DNA of 64,000 bases from NCBI RefSeq assembly GCF_001427585.1, contig NZ_LMGY01000001.1, positions 311,270 through 375,269 on the forward strand, given 5' to 3'. Below are positions 47,075 to 55,434 of the stretch, one piece after another. Positions within the stretch are counted from its first letter, which is position 1, and each line of letters begins with the position of its first letter. Both the position numbers and the translations under genes were made by a program. The notes beneath the pieces were generated by a model. It did not search any database. It saw only the letters and a program-made list of their open reading frames with translations, and was not told the origin of the DNA. This DNA comes from Pseudoxanthomonas sp. Root630 (GTDB taxonomy: Bacteria > Pseudomonadota > Gammaproteobacteria > Xanthomonadales > Xanthomonadaceae).

Positions 47075-47554
47075 ATGAAAGCTTGGGTCACGGCATTGCT
47101 GGTGGCGTTGGCGCTGGCGGGCTGCAATTTCTCGTTCGATACAGGCGGCAAGCAGGAAGCGCTGCCGGACACGAGTGCGGGCACGCCCGAACTCCAACAG
47201 GCTGCGGACGCGGGCGCGCGCGCATACCTGCGCCTGATCGATGCCGGCAAGGATGATGAGGTCTGGGCGACCGCAGGGAATGGCCTGCACGAAACAACGA
47301 GCAAGCTCGTTTTCTCCAGCGCGCTGAAGATGGCGCGCGCCACGACCCTTCCCGACAAGCGCGAGGTCGCGGGTTACGAGTTCACGCCGAAGATCGACGC
47401 ACGACTGCCCAAGGGCGACTACGTGGTGGTGGAGTACCGGAGCGTGGCCGGCAACGTCAGCGTCGTGGAAAACGTGGTGCTGCAGCACGAGGCCGGCGCG
47501 TGGAAGCTGATCGGCTACCACTTCAACAAGCGGGCGACGCTCGGGGGCGAGTAG
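47075..47554 (+). CDS. DUF4019-family lipoprotein
   Basis: A 159-residue protein with a lipobox (LALAGC, Cys17). The mature domain (AYLRLIDAGKDDEVWATAGN..., VAGYEFTPKIDARLPKGDYVVVEY) matches the DUF4019 pattern of small, NTF2-like envelope proteins. Asn at +2 suggests outer-membrane sorting. Function unknown. It is separate from its neighbours, with its own short upstream region. Confidence 0.82.
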   Translation: MKAWVTALLVALALAGCNFSFDTGGKQEALPDTSAGTPELQQAADAGARAYLRLIDAGKDDEVWATAGNGLHETTSKLVFSSALKMARATTLPDKREVAGYEFTPKIDARLPKGDYVVVEYRSVAGNVSVVENVVLQHEAGAWKLIGYHFNKRATLGGE

Positions 47555-47790
47555 GGCCGGGCGGTGATGTTCTCGCCGGTGATGCCGCGCGCGTGCCTGT
47601 GTCTATGTAGGCCCTGCGGGAACATGGCGGCAGGGATGCGAGCCAAGTAGGCCCTACATGCATTTACTTCGAGTTGGCTTCTTGTCAGAGCGCTACTGAT
47701 GTGTACGCTAGTGCCGAGTTGTCGCCGCTCGAGTTATCGGGCCGGCATCGGGGTGTAGTCGCCGACAAGGCAGTCATAAGGGGATAGAGG
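47555..47790 (+). other. Intergenic region with the likely promoter of the RHS operon
   Basis: 236 bases without a gene. TTGTCA (about 47694-47699) and TACGCT sixteen bases further are a possible promoter for the RHS genes. A CCCTGC/GCAGGG hairpin and a direct repetition of TAGGCCCT lie near 47610-47660. No terminator with a T run is seen. Confidence 0.35.
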
Positions 47791-49602
47791 ATGCTTCAGT
47801 TGCGCATGGCCAGTGCAATGCTGGTCGGGATGGCTCTGCTTGTCGCGATGCCAACGGCGTCGGCCATCGATTCGATCAGCTACGGCGAACAGGTGATCGG
47901 CCCACAGAAACACGCGATCAACGTGCGTGCGCTGGGGCCTGACGCTTTCGGAGAAGAGATCAGCGCCTACACGGGCGGCATCTCTTTCAGCCAGACGGAC
48001 GTGGCGCTGCCCGGCAACAATGCGCTGGAAGTCGCGGTGCGTCGCCGGCTGATCGTGGATGGCAACAAGTCGCCGTCAAAGCCGAACGACGAGAACCTGT
48101 GGCGCGGCTACATGTTCGGCGAGTGGGAGTTGGATCTGCCTTACCTGACAGGCATGTACTCCGAGACAGCCGGATGGGTTGTGAACACCACGACACCCAA
48201 TGCGCGCTGTTCGTCTCCCGCGACGTTCAATCAGTTTCGTCCGAAGGATGTCTCGATAGGCGACGTGTACTTCACCAGCTACAACTTCTGGAACGGCATC
48301 AGTCTGAACGTCCCCGGTAGCGGAGAGCAGGGGTTGCTGCATCGGCCAGCAGGTGGCCCGTTGCCCATGCCGACCGGCAGCTGGACGCCTCTCACGACAC
48401 GCAGCCAATGGCACTTCAGTTGCCTGTCGACCCTGCCGAGTGGGCAGGCGGGCGAGGGGTTCCTGGGGCTCGCACCTGACGGAACCAAGTACTGGTTCAA
48501 CTGGATGGTGAGTTATCCAGAGCGGCCATTGCACGGTACTGCTGCGATGCTTTTGCAGAATGGGATTACCTTCAGAACGCACGCCGACCTGGTGCGTCGG
48601 AACTACAGGCTGTACGTGACACGGGTCGAGGATAGATTCGGAAACTGGGTCAACTACGGGTGGAGTGGCGCGAATCTCAATTCCATTACGGCCAGCGACG
48701 GCCGCAGTATCTCGCTCGCCTATGCCAACGGCCGGATCGCCTCCGTCACGGCAGGGTCCCAGGTGTTCCAGTACGCGTATGCCGATGGACTACTGTCCTC
48801 GGTGACCTTGCCTGATAGCAGCTCCTGGACATTCTCCACCTCGGCCATGGTCAATCTGGCGCGCTTTGTCCCCTTGTCCGACGCAAACCCCTTCGATCAT
48901 CCGATGTCGTGCCAGTTGATGCGTCGCCTCAAAGGTGACGAAGCCGACATCGTCTTGACGCACCCGGCCGGCATCCAGGGAACTTTCAGGCTGGGCTACA
49001 AACGGCTTATGCGGACCAACCTGGATGGATCCACGATGGAGTGCGACTACATCAATGGTGTCGAGACCAATGGCGTGGCCTCCCCGACGACGTTCTGGTC
49101 CCATATGCCGCGTATCCCCAACCGGTCGGATGTGCTGGCGCTGAAGACGAAGACGATGGTGGGTCCTGGCGTGCCCAGTCAGGCCTGGACCTATCAACAC
49201 GTCGATGCGTACGCGGTGACGCCGGGCTGGCCTGTCGCCGGGACGCGCACGGTGACGACGACCGATCCCGACGGCTCCAGCACCATCGAGGTCTATGGAA
49301 CCGACGCGCTGGCCAACGAGGCGCAGCTGCTGAGCCAGGAGGCGCGTGACGGCCAGAACGTCCTGCTACGCCGGGTGGACAACACCTATGTGCAGACCTC
49401 CGAGATGGCGTCCATGCCATTCCCGGACTGGATGGGCCAGCCGCTGGCGTACGAGTTCATTCGCGGGCGCTCGGATTACAACCGACCCATGAAGCGTTCG
49501 GTGACCCGTCAGCAGGCGCGCGACTTCATCTATCAGGTGGACACGTTCGACGTACTGGTCCGTCCGAAACAAGTCACGCGCAAGAGCCAGCCCAGCCCAT
49601 GA
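47791..49602 (+). CDS. Secreted RHS-type protein, N-terminal shell part
   Basis: A 603-residue protein with a Sec signal peptide ending SASA-ID-like (TASA, about residue 25). The start of the mature protein (ISYGEQVIGPQKHAINVRALGPDAFGE cut here) and LPGNNALEVAVRR match the N-terminal region of large RHS/YD-repeat proteins. YD-type repeats appear later (DRFGNWVNYGW; GRSISLAYANGRI). It lacks the RHS core and any toxin tip. The stop overlaps an ATG in front of the second RHS gene. I infer that the two products together build one RHS cocoon, as TcB and TcC do, with exported rather than T6SS-delivered parts. Confidence 0.75.
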   Translation: MLQLRMASAMLVGMALLVAMPTASAIDSISYGEQVIGPQKHAINVRALGPDAFGEEISAYTGGISFSQTDVALPGNNALEVAVRRRLIVDGNKSPSKPNDENLWRGYMFGEWELDLPYLTGMYSETAGWVVNTTTPNARCSSPATFNQFRPKDVSIGDVYFTSYNFWNGISLNVPGSGEQGLLHRPAGGPLPMPTGSWTPLTTRSQWHFSCLSTLPSGQAGEGFLGLAPDGTKYWFNWMVSYPERPLHGTAAMLLQNGITFRTHADLVRRNYRLYVTRVEDRFGNWVNYGWSGANLNSITASDGRSISLAYANGRIASVTAGSQVFQYAYADGLLSSVTLPDSSSWTFSTSAMVNLARFVPLSDANPFDHPMSCQLMRRLKGDEADIVLTHPAGIQGTFRLGYKRLMRTNLDGSTMECDYINGVETNGVASPTTFWSHMPRIPNRSDVLALKTKTMVGPGVPSQAWTYQHVDAYAVTPGWPVAGTRTVTTTDPDGSSTIEVYGTDALANEAQLLSQEARDGQNVLLRRVDNTYVQTSEMASMPFPDWMGQPLAYEFIRGRSDYNRPMKRSVTRQQARDFIYQVDTFDVLVRPKQVTRKSQPSP

Positions 49603-49625
49603 ATTGCCTTCACAAGGAGAATGAA

Positions 49626-52600
49626 GTGAAGAGTCTTTCCGTAGCGAATCATCGGACTGGTGCGCCGACGACACTGGGTGTCGCCGTCCTGCTGGCCATT
49701 GCTGCTTGGGCGCCGCAACTGGCGCAAGCCCAGACCTACACGCGTACCGATCAGATCGTCTACCACGACAATCTGACCAGCTGGGTGTTGGGGCAACAGG
49801 TGTCGAGCACGAACACCAACACCGGTGTGGTCGAGTTCAAGACCGACTATGACCCGGTGACTGCGCTTCCTTTGCGCAGGTACGGCCCCGGTACGGCCGC
49901 GACGTCTGGCAAGCTCATACAGACCTCTACCTACTATGCCGACGGCACGCTGGCGACGGTCAAGGACGGCAACAACAACGTCGCCACGTTGACGGATTGG
50001 TATCGCGGCATCCCACGCAACATCCTGTATGCCGACAGTGCGGTGGAGAGCGCCATCGTCAATCCGCAGGGATGGATAACCTCGGTCACCAACGCGGCAG
50101 GCAGCAAGACCTGTTATGAGTATGACGCGATGGGACGGCTGTCCCGTGTTACCTATCCGTCGGAGACGACGGCCGGTGTATGCGATGCCTCCGCTTGGAA
50201 CGAAGAAGTTCTGTACTTCGTTCCCACAACAGCGCAGTTCGGAATTCCCGCGGGACACTGGGCGCAGGTCCATACGCGCGGCGCGTACCGGAAGATCACG
50301 CACTTCGATGCGCTATGGCGCCCGATCTTCGTGCAGGAGGAGGGTGAGCCTGGCACCGTCCGTTTCACGCGGCAGGCCTTCGACCATGACGGTCGGGCGG
50401 TCTTCTCCTCGTATCCGGTTGCCAGTGCCTCGGCTATCACCGACCTGACGAAGGGAGCTTGGACCGTATATGACGCACTCGGGCGGGTGACGGCCTCTAG
50501 CCAGGACAGCGAACTGGGTCTACTCACCACGACAACCAATTATGCGCCGGGCTTCCAGACGCATGTGACCAATCCGCGCAACTACACCACGATCACCGAG
50601 TACCAGGCATACGATCAACCCAGCTACGACAGTCCTGCGGGGGTAACGCAGTCGGCCGGAGCGGATACCTCCGCAACGGAAATCCACCGCGATGTGTTCG
50701 GAAAGGTCCAGCGCATCCGCAAGCGGAATGCGGATGGCAGTCTGTTCGTGGATCGCCACTATGGTTACAACGACTATCAGGAACTTTGCCGCTCGCAGGA
50801 GCCGGAGACCGGCACGACGTTGATGGGGTACGACACCGCGGGCAACCTCAAGTGGTCGGCTTCAGGTTTGCCGGCGGGCCAGGCGTGCGAGAGCAACGGG
50901 ACGACCACTGCAGTCGCAGCCAGGCGCAGCGATCGTACCTACGACAATCGTAATCGCCTGCAAGACCTTGCCTTCCCGGGAGGAAGCGGCAACCAGACGT
51001 GGCAGTACTGGGCTGATGGCCTGCCTCGCAAGATCACCACGCACAACGATGGCCTGAACGCGGGTGTGGTCGAGAACGACTATGTCTACAACAAGCGCCG
51101 CCTGCTGACGGGTGAGAGCTCCACGCAGTTGGGCTGGTATACGTGGGGCTTGGGCTACGGATACGACGGCAACGGTAGCTTGTCCACGCAGACGTATCCC
51201 ACGGGATTGGTGATCAGTTACGGCCCCAACGCGCTGGGGCAGGCGACTCGTGCCAGCGATCAGACCGGCTACAGCTATGCATATGGGGCTACCTACTATC
51301 CGAATGGCGCGCTGAAGCAGTTCACGTACGCTAATGGCCTGACGCACTCGATGACGCAGAATGCGCGTCAGTTGCCCGACAGGGTCACGGGAAGTGGATT
51401 GGCGATGGACTTCAGCTACCGCTACGACGCCAACGGCAACGTCAACCAGATTTACGATCACGTCCCCGACATGATCCCGGGCAGCTCGCCGAAGTACCGG
51501 CTCATGGAGTACGACGGACTGGATCGCCTGACCGCGGCGGGCTCAGCCATGTTCGGCGGAGACCACTGGCATCGCTTCACCTATGACGCTCTGGACAATA
51601 TGAAGTCCTGGAAGCTGGCGGGTATCAAAGACTATGCGGAGTACGTCTATACCCAGAACCGCCTGACCAATATCAAGAACAGCGCACACGCAAGTATTGT
51701 TGGCCTGGACTACGACGTGCAGGGAAATCTGGCGAACAAGAACGGTCAGGCTTACCTGTTCGACTATGGCAATCGGTTGCGCTCGATCGTCAACAAGGAA
51801 AATTATCGTTACGACGGCCATGGCCGGCGGGTGCTTGCCTGGGAAGTGGCCAGCACCCAGAGCATCCTGTCGATGTATGCCAACGGCGGGCAGCTGATGT
51901 ATGAGGAGAACTATCGCCCGAATGCTCAGAAGGCAACCGAACATATCTACCTTGCAGGAAGCATCATTGCGAGCCGTGACCGCGGTATCGTCACCAACGT
52001 GTACTCGAAAAAGTACCAGCACACGGATGCACTTGGAAGTCCGGTGGCCGTGACGAATGAAGCCGGCACTGTCATCGAGCGCAATGACTACGAGCCTTAC
52101 GGCGCCGTGATTGGCAAGCCGAACTACCAGGGCATCGGCTACACGGGGCATGTGCAAGATGGGGCTACCGGGCTGACGTATATGCAGCAGCGGTATTATG
52201 ATCCGCAGGTGGGGGTGTTTCTCAGCGTCGATCCGGTGACCGCTTATGACAAGGGCGATTACCGGTTCTTCAACCGCTACGCCTACGCCTTCAACAACCC
52301 GTATAAGTTCACCGACCCGGATGGACGCTGCCCTTCCTGTGCTGGTGCAGCCATCGGCTTTGGTCTTGACTTGGCAATACAACTAACCGAGATGGCGATG
52401 GGGGCTCGCACGGAAATCAGCGGCACAAGTCTCCTTGTTTCGGCGGGGAGCGGAGCGCTTGGTGTTGGGCTTGCTGGTAAGTTTGGGCAGATAGGAGGAA
52501 TGGTTGTTGATGCGGCTATAAGCGCGGGTTCTACTGCTGCGAAGGGCGAGCAAGTTACAGTTCTTGGAGTGGTGGCCGATGTCGCTTTGGGGAAGGCCGG

Positions 52601-52850
52601 TGGCGACATGGCTGCCAAAGCAATCACAGGCTCTGCGAGCCACAAAGTTGCGCAGCGTCAAGCTGGCCGCCTTCAGCGCATAGGAGATAAACCCGGCGCG
52701 AGGACTGCTCAGCAGAAAAGAGCGCGGTCTGCGGGACCTGCGCTCAAACAGGATGTCGCGCAGAAGTCAGCTCAAGCAGGTGTAGTGGCGGCAGGTGCAG
52801 GACAAGCCGTTGTCAAAGATGTAGAGCGCAGGATTGAGGATGAGAAATGA
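49626..52850 (+). CDS. Secreted RHS repeat protein with RHS core and variable C-terminal tip (candidate toxin)
   Basis: A 1074-residue protein. GTG at 49626 has AAGGAG six bases upstream and gives a signal peptide ending AQAQ; an ATG at 49599 overlaps the previous stop but has no ribosome site. YD repeats run through residues about 60-780 (YDNRNRLQDLAFPGG; YDALDNMKSW; YDGHGRRVL). The RHS core is GLTYMQQRYYDPQVGVFLSVDP followed by YAFNNPYKFTDPDGR, with the usual cleavage motif DPDG at about 898-901. The last 172 residues form a Gly/Ala-rich tip with several hydrophobic stretches and a basic end; I recognise no nuclease or deaminase motif. GC content falls in this tip. A small membrane protein overlaps its stop. 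Confidence 0.85.
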   Translation: MKSLSVANHRTGAPTTLGVAVLLAIAAWAPQLAQAQTYTRTDQIVYHDNLTSWVLGQQVSSTNTNTGVVEFKTDYDPVTALPLRRYGPGTAATSGKLIQTSTYYADGTLATVKDGNNNVATLTDWYRGIPRNILYADSAVESAIVNPQGWITSVTNAAGSKTCYEYDAMGRLSRVTYPSETTAGVCDASAWNEEVLYFVPTTAQFGIPAGHWAQVHTRGAYRKITHFDALWRPIFVQEEGEPGTVRFTRQAFDHDGRAVFSSYPVASASAITDLTKGAWTVYDALGRVTASSQDSELGLLTTTTNYAPGFQTHVTNPRNYTTITEYQAYDQPSYDSPAGVTQSAGADTSATEIHRDVFGKVQRIRKRNADGSLFVDRHYGYNDYQELCRSQEPETGTTLMGYDTAGNLKWSASGLPAGQACESNGTTTAVAARRSDRTYDNRNRLQDLAFPGGSGNQTWQYWADGLPRKITTHNDGLNAGVVENDYVYNKRRLLTGESSTQLGWYTWGLGYGYDGNGSLSTQTYPTGLVISYGPNALGQATRASDQTGYSYAYGATYYPNGALKQFTYANGLTHSMTQNARQLPDRVTGSGLAMDFSYRYDANGNVNQIYDHVPDMIPGSSPKYRLMEYDGLDRLTAAGSAMFGGDHWHRFTYDALDNMKSWKLAGIKDYAEYVYTQNRLTNIKNSAHASIVGLDYDVQGNLANKNGQAYLFDYGNRLRSIVNKENYRYDGHGRRVLAWEVASTQSILSMYANGGQLMYEENYRPNAQKATEHIYLAGSIIASRDRGIVTNVYSKKYQHTDALGSPVAVTNEAGTVIERNDYEPYGAVIGKPNYQGIGYTGHVQDGATGLTYMQQRYYDPQVGVFLSVDPVTAYDKGDYRFFNRYAYAFNNPYKFTDPDGRCPSCAGAAIGFGLDLAIQLTEMAMGARTEISGTSLLVSAGSGALGVGLAGKFGQIGGMVVDAAISAGSTAAKGEQVTVLGVVADVALGKAGGDMAAKAITGSASHKVAQRQAGRLQRIGDKPGARTAQQKRARSAGPALKQDVAQKSAQAGVVAAGAGQAVVKDVERRIEDEK

Positions 52851-53173
52851 GGCGCGCCTATCGGTTTGTAGCGTGGGCATCGCTCTTGACTTTGCTGATT
52901 GTGTTTTTGGCCTTAAAACACGGCGAAGAACCGGTGCTGATCGTCGCTCTTATGCTTGTGTGTGCTTATTTGAATGTGATGTTCATGGCCGCTCCTTTGA
53001 AAGCGTTCAAGCAACGCGATAGCAAAAGCATCTTCATTGCTGTCGGGACATTGTTGACCAATGTTGCCTCGCTATATTTCACGGACTTTAGTCTCCTGAC
53101 CGCAGTTGTGGTTTGGCTGCCAGCAGTCGCCGGAATCCTTGCTGTTGCGCTTCTTCGTGATAAGCGGGGCTGA
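52847..53173 (+). CDS. Small membrane protein, candidate immunity protein of the RHS tip
   Basis: A 108-residue protein with four predicted membrane segments at about 8-26, 29-48, 61-78 and 83-103, joined by short charged loops (KHGEE, KQRDSK). ATG overlaps the RHS stop (ATGA), so both are co-translated. Codon use is AT-richer than surrounding genes and like the RHS tip. Position directly behind a toxin tip, small size and shared base composition are the usual marks of an immunity gene. A membrane immunity protein would suit a membrane-acting tip. No family recognised; role is inference. Confidence 0.65.
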   Translation: MRRAYRFVAWASLLTLLIVFLALKHGEEPVLIVALMLVCAYLNVMFMAAPLKAFKQRDSKSIFIAVGTLLTNVASLYFTDFSLLTAVVVWLPAVAGILAVALLRDKRG

Positions 53174-53239
53174 TAGTTAAGGTTGTTGTTGGTGAGTTTG
53201 TTGGTGGCTACAGCGCCGGCCGGAAACGGGGGGCGGAAA

Positions 53240-53370
53240 CAGGAGTGGAAACAGGGGTCAGAGTGCATTTTCCGACAATGCGTAGTGGCAACTCCTGACC
53301 TCCAGCCGCGCGCCCCGCTGCTTCTCGATTTGCAGGTCGCCGCACACAATGCCCTCCAGAGCATGGAGGG
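53240..53370 (+). repeat. REP-like imperfect palindrome and hairpin ahead of the transposase remnant
   Basis: GGGGTCAGAGTGCATTTTCC near 53254-53273 and the partly complementary ACTCCTGACC near 53291-53300 bracket an inner GCATT/AATGC helix. A second perfect hairpin CCCTCCA-GAGCA-TGGAGGG (53352-53370) lies six bases ahead of the transposase ATG. Such sequences accompany REP-associated tyrosine transposases. Confidence 0.6.
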
Positions 53371-53376
53371 ACGGAG

Positions 53377-53565
53377 ATGCCAAGAACGAAGCGCCTGGAT
53401 TTGCCGGGAGTTGCGCAGCACGTGGTGCAGCGAGGGAACGACAGGCGGGCGTGCTTCTTCCGGCAAGAGGACTGCCCGCGTTATCTGCAGGATCTACGGG
53501 AAGCCGCGCTCAAGTTCGAGTGCCGTGTGCATGCCCACGTGCTGATGACCAATCACGTCCAACGA
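53377..53565 (+). pseudogene. REP-associated tyrosine transposase (Y1/HUH), N-terminal remnant
   Basis: ATG at 53377 opens the typical start of these transposases: MPRTKRLDLPGVAQHVVQRG, then NDRRACFFRQEDCPRYLQDL and HAHVLMTNHV. Intact family members continue VHLL to complete the HUH metal-binding motif; here the sequence changes to VQRRRV, so homology stops inside the HUH motif. The catalytic Tyr and the remaining about 150 residues are lost. The reading frame then continues antisense through the pseudouridine synthase gene, which is not coding. A dead copy. Confidence 0.85.
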
Positions 53566-53601
53566 CGCAGGGTCGTTGTCCGCGTTCTTTGCGGGAAAGG
53601 C

Positions 53602-54312
53602 CTAGAACCGCACGCCCACCGGCAGATAACGCCACTGTCCCACCGGTACTTTCGCCAGCGCGACCCGGCCGATCCGCAGGCGGCGGATCGACACCACCTC
53701 CAGCCCGCCTTCGCGGCAACGATGGCGCAGCTCGCCGGGTTGCACGTTCTTGATCGCGAATCGCAGCCGCACCTCGTTCTGCCAGCTGACCTTGCACGGC
53801 GCCAGCCCGGTGCCCTGGTACGTGCTCACATGGCCGATGCGGCTGAGCGTGTACGGGCCGGTTTCGCCGCGGACTTCCACTACGAACTCCTGCTCGACCT
53901 GCGCATAGTCCTCGGTCAGGCGGCGCCATACGCGACCATCCTGGCTGAGCACCATCAGCCCGCTGGCCTCGGTATCCAGCGGCACCAGCGCGGTGAGGCG
54001 GTGGAGGTGGCGTTTCAACGGACGGACGCCGCTGTCGTCGTCCGTCATGTGCGTGGCGGGCACCGCCAGCGCAGCGGCATCCTGCCAGGCGATTCCTTCG
54101 GGCTTGTGCAGCAGCAGCGTGGCGGGCTCACCCGCGCCGAGTTCGGCCGCCGGATCGATGTCCACCCGCTCGGTGGTGACGGGGTGCTGTGGCGCCTCTA
54201 CCGTTTCGCCATCCACCTTGACCCAGCCGCCTTCGATGTAATGCTCGGCTTCGGCGCGCGAGCAGCCGGTCAGTTCTGCAACGCGCTTGGCAAGGCGGAT
54301 AGGCTCGGACAT
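53602..54312 (-). CDS. RsuA/RluF-family pseudouridine synthase
   Basis: A 236-residue RNA-modifying enzyme. An S4 RNA-binding domain spans residues about 1-60 (IRLAKRVAELTGCSRAEAEHYIEGGWVKVDG given in part). The catalytic domain follows with TLLLHKPEGI and the catalytic Asp in ALVPLDTEASGLMVLSQDG, close to the RluF group that modifies 23S rRNA U2604. Which U is the target cannot be read from sequence. ATG at 54312 (MSEPIRLAKR) has GGAGG-type sequences a little upstream; earlier starts lie inside tRNA-Phe. Confidence 0.88.
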   Translation of the reverse strand: MSEPIRLAKRVAELTGCSRAEAEHYIEGGWVKVDGETVEAPQHPVTTERVDIDPAAELGAGEPATLLLHKPEGIAWQDAAALAVPATHMTDDDSGVRPLKRHLHRLTALVPLDTEASGLMVLSQDGRVWRRLTEDYAQVEQEFVVEVRGETGPYTLSRIGHVSTYQGTGLAPCKVSWQNEVRLRFAIKNVQPGELRHRCREGGLEVVSIRRLRIGRVALAKVPVGQWRYLPVGVRF

Positions 54313-54401
54313 GGGGGCCGGATGTCTCGGGGTGGGAGGAGGTCGCGCCGCGACGGACGGGGCCCGCAGCGAGGCGCAACGGAGCGAGGCCGGCGAACAC
54401 G

Positions 54402-54428
54402 AAAAAGGCCTGCATCGCTGCAGGCCTT
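54402..54428 (-). terminator. Terminator of tRNA-Phe
   Basis: On the minus strand AAGGCCTGCA and TGCAGGCC pair with a GCGA loop and are followed by TTTTT. It lies 12 bases beyond the tRNA 3' end. Confidence 0.93.
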
Positions 54429-54440
54429 CCGGAATCGATA

Positions 54441-54516
54441 TGGTGGCCCGGGGCGGATTCGAACCACCGACACGCGGATTTTCAATCCGCTGCTCTACCA
54501 ACTGAGCTACCAGGCC
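54441..54516 (-). tRNA. tRNA-Phe (GAA)
   Basis: Minus-strand acceptor arms GGCCTGG (54510-54516) and CCGGGCC (54445-54451) pair with one G-U. The anticodon stem GCGGA/TCCGC encloses TTGAAAA, anticodon GAA. T loop GGTTCGAATCC is normal, and CCA is encoded. Confidence 0.97.
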
Positions 54517-54558
54517 AGGATCTGTCGCAGGACGGCCGAGCCGGTGCGAAGGCCGCAA

Positions 54559-54587
54559 ATGATACGGATCGGCGCGGGGGATGGCAA
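54559..54587 (-). promoter_or_regulatory. Promoter of tRNA-Phe
   Basis: Minus-strand TTGCCA (54582-54587) and TATCAT (54559-54564) with a 17-base spacer, 43 bases upstream of the mature tRNA end. Confidence 0.7.
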
Positions 54588-54694
54588 GCCGCACCCGGGC
54601 TGAATGCGTCGCGGACTGCCCTGCGCCGCCTGTCCACCGCGGGCGCATCATCGGCGTTATCGAGGGCCCGCCCCGGAACGACAGGAGTCCGACC

Positions 54695-55144
54695 ATGAAA
54701 CCCATGATTCCCTTGGCCCTGCTGGCCGCCACCCTGCTGGCAGGCTGCGCCACCGGCAAACTGGGCACCGCCGAGAAACTGGCCCTTTACCGCGACCATG
54801 CTGGCGAGCCGGTCAAGGATTTCCGGTATCTGGGCCACCTCAACGGCTGGGCCCCGATCGGCGATTCGGCGCTGGCCGTCTGGACCAAGCCGAACGAGGC
54901 CTACCTGCTGGAGTTCGCCGGCCGCTGCCAGGACCTGGAATACGCGACGGCGATCAGCATCACGCAGTTCGCCAATCGCGTGAACGCGCGCTTCGATGAC
55001 GTCCTGCCGGTAGGCCCGGGCACGTCCAGCATCAAGATTCCCTGCCGCATCGATACCATCCGTCCCTTGGACGTGAAGGCCCTGCGCGCCAGCGAGAAGG
55101 AATTGCGCGAGGCGTCCGCGGTCGAGCGCCAGACGAAGAACTGA
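54695..55144 (+). CDS. DUF6491-like lipoprotein
   Basis: A 149-residue protein with lipobox LLAGC (Cys at about residue 18). The mature part (LYRDHAGEPVKDFRYLGHLNGWAPIG, given in part; DVLPVGPGTSSIKIPCRIDTIRP) resembles the DUF6491 family common in Xanthomonadales. Two cysteines (GRCQDL; IPCRI) could form a disulfide in the periplasm. ACAGGAG precedes the ATG. Function unknown. Confidence 0.8.
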   Translation: MKPMIPLALLAATLLAGCATGKLGTAEKLALYRDHAGEPVKDFRYLGHLNGWAPIGDSALAVWTKPNEAYLLEFAGRCQDLEYATAISITQFANRVNARFDDVLPVGPGTSSIKIPCRIDTIRPLDVKALRASEKELREASAVERQTKN

Positions 55145-55161
55145 CGGCGCGTCGGCGCCGG

Positions 55162-55431
55162 TTACGGCGTCGGGACGTAGCCCGCCGGCTTGTCGGCGCC
55201 ACCGCCGAACAGGAACTTCTCCAGTTCCGCCTCCAGGAACGCGCGATGCTTGGGATCGCGCGGCGACAGCCGGTTCTCGTTGATCAGCATGGTCTGGTGC
55301 GCCAGCCACGCCGCCCACGCAGGCTTGCCGACATTCGCGAAGATGCGTTTGCCCAGCTCACCGGGATAGGGCACGAAATCGAGGCCTTCCGTTTCGCGGT
55401 GTTCGTACTGGCAGAAAACGGTGCGGGCCAT
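55162..55431 (-). CDS. yggX: Probable Fe(2+)-trafficking protein YggX
   Basis: An 89-residue cytoplasmic protein that protects Fe-S enzymes from oxidation and is linked to iron handling. The start [19 protein letters not shown], with the functional Cys7, and the segment [20 protein letters not shown] are diagnostic. It starts three bases after the mutY stop; mutY-yggX is the same operon order as in E. coli. Confidence 0.96.
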   Translation of the reverse strand: MARTVFCQYEHRETEGLDFVPYPGELGKRIFANVGKPAWAAWLAHQTMLINENRLSPRDPKHRAFLEAELEKFLFGGGADKPAGYVPTP

Positions 55432-55434
55432 CGG

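Noticed and set aside
53566-54603. Continuation of the transposase frame to about 400 codons
   Set aside because: After residue 62 the frame is antisense to the pseudouridine synthase and tRNA-Phe and loses all transposase similarity.
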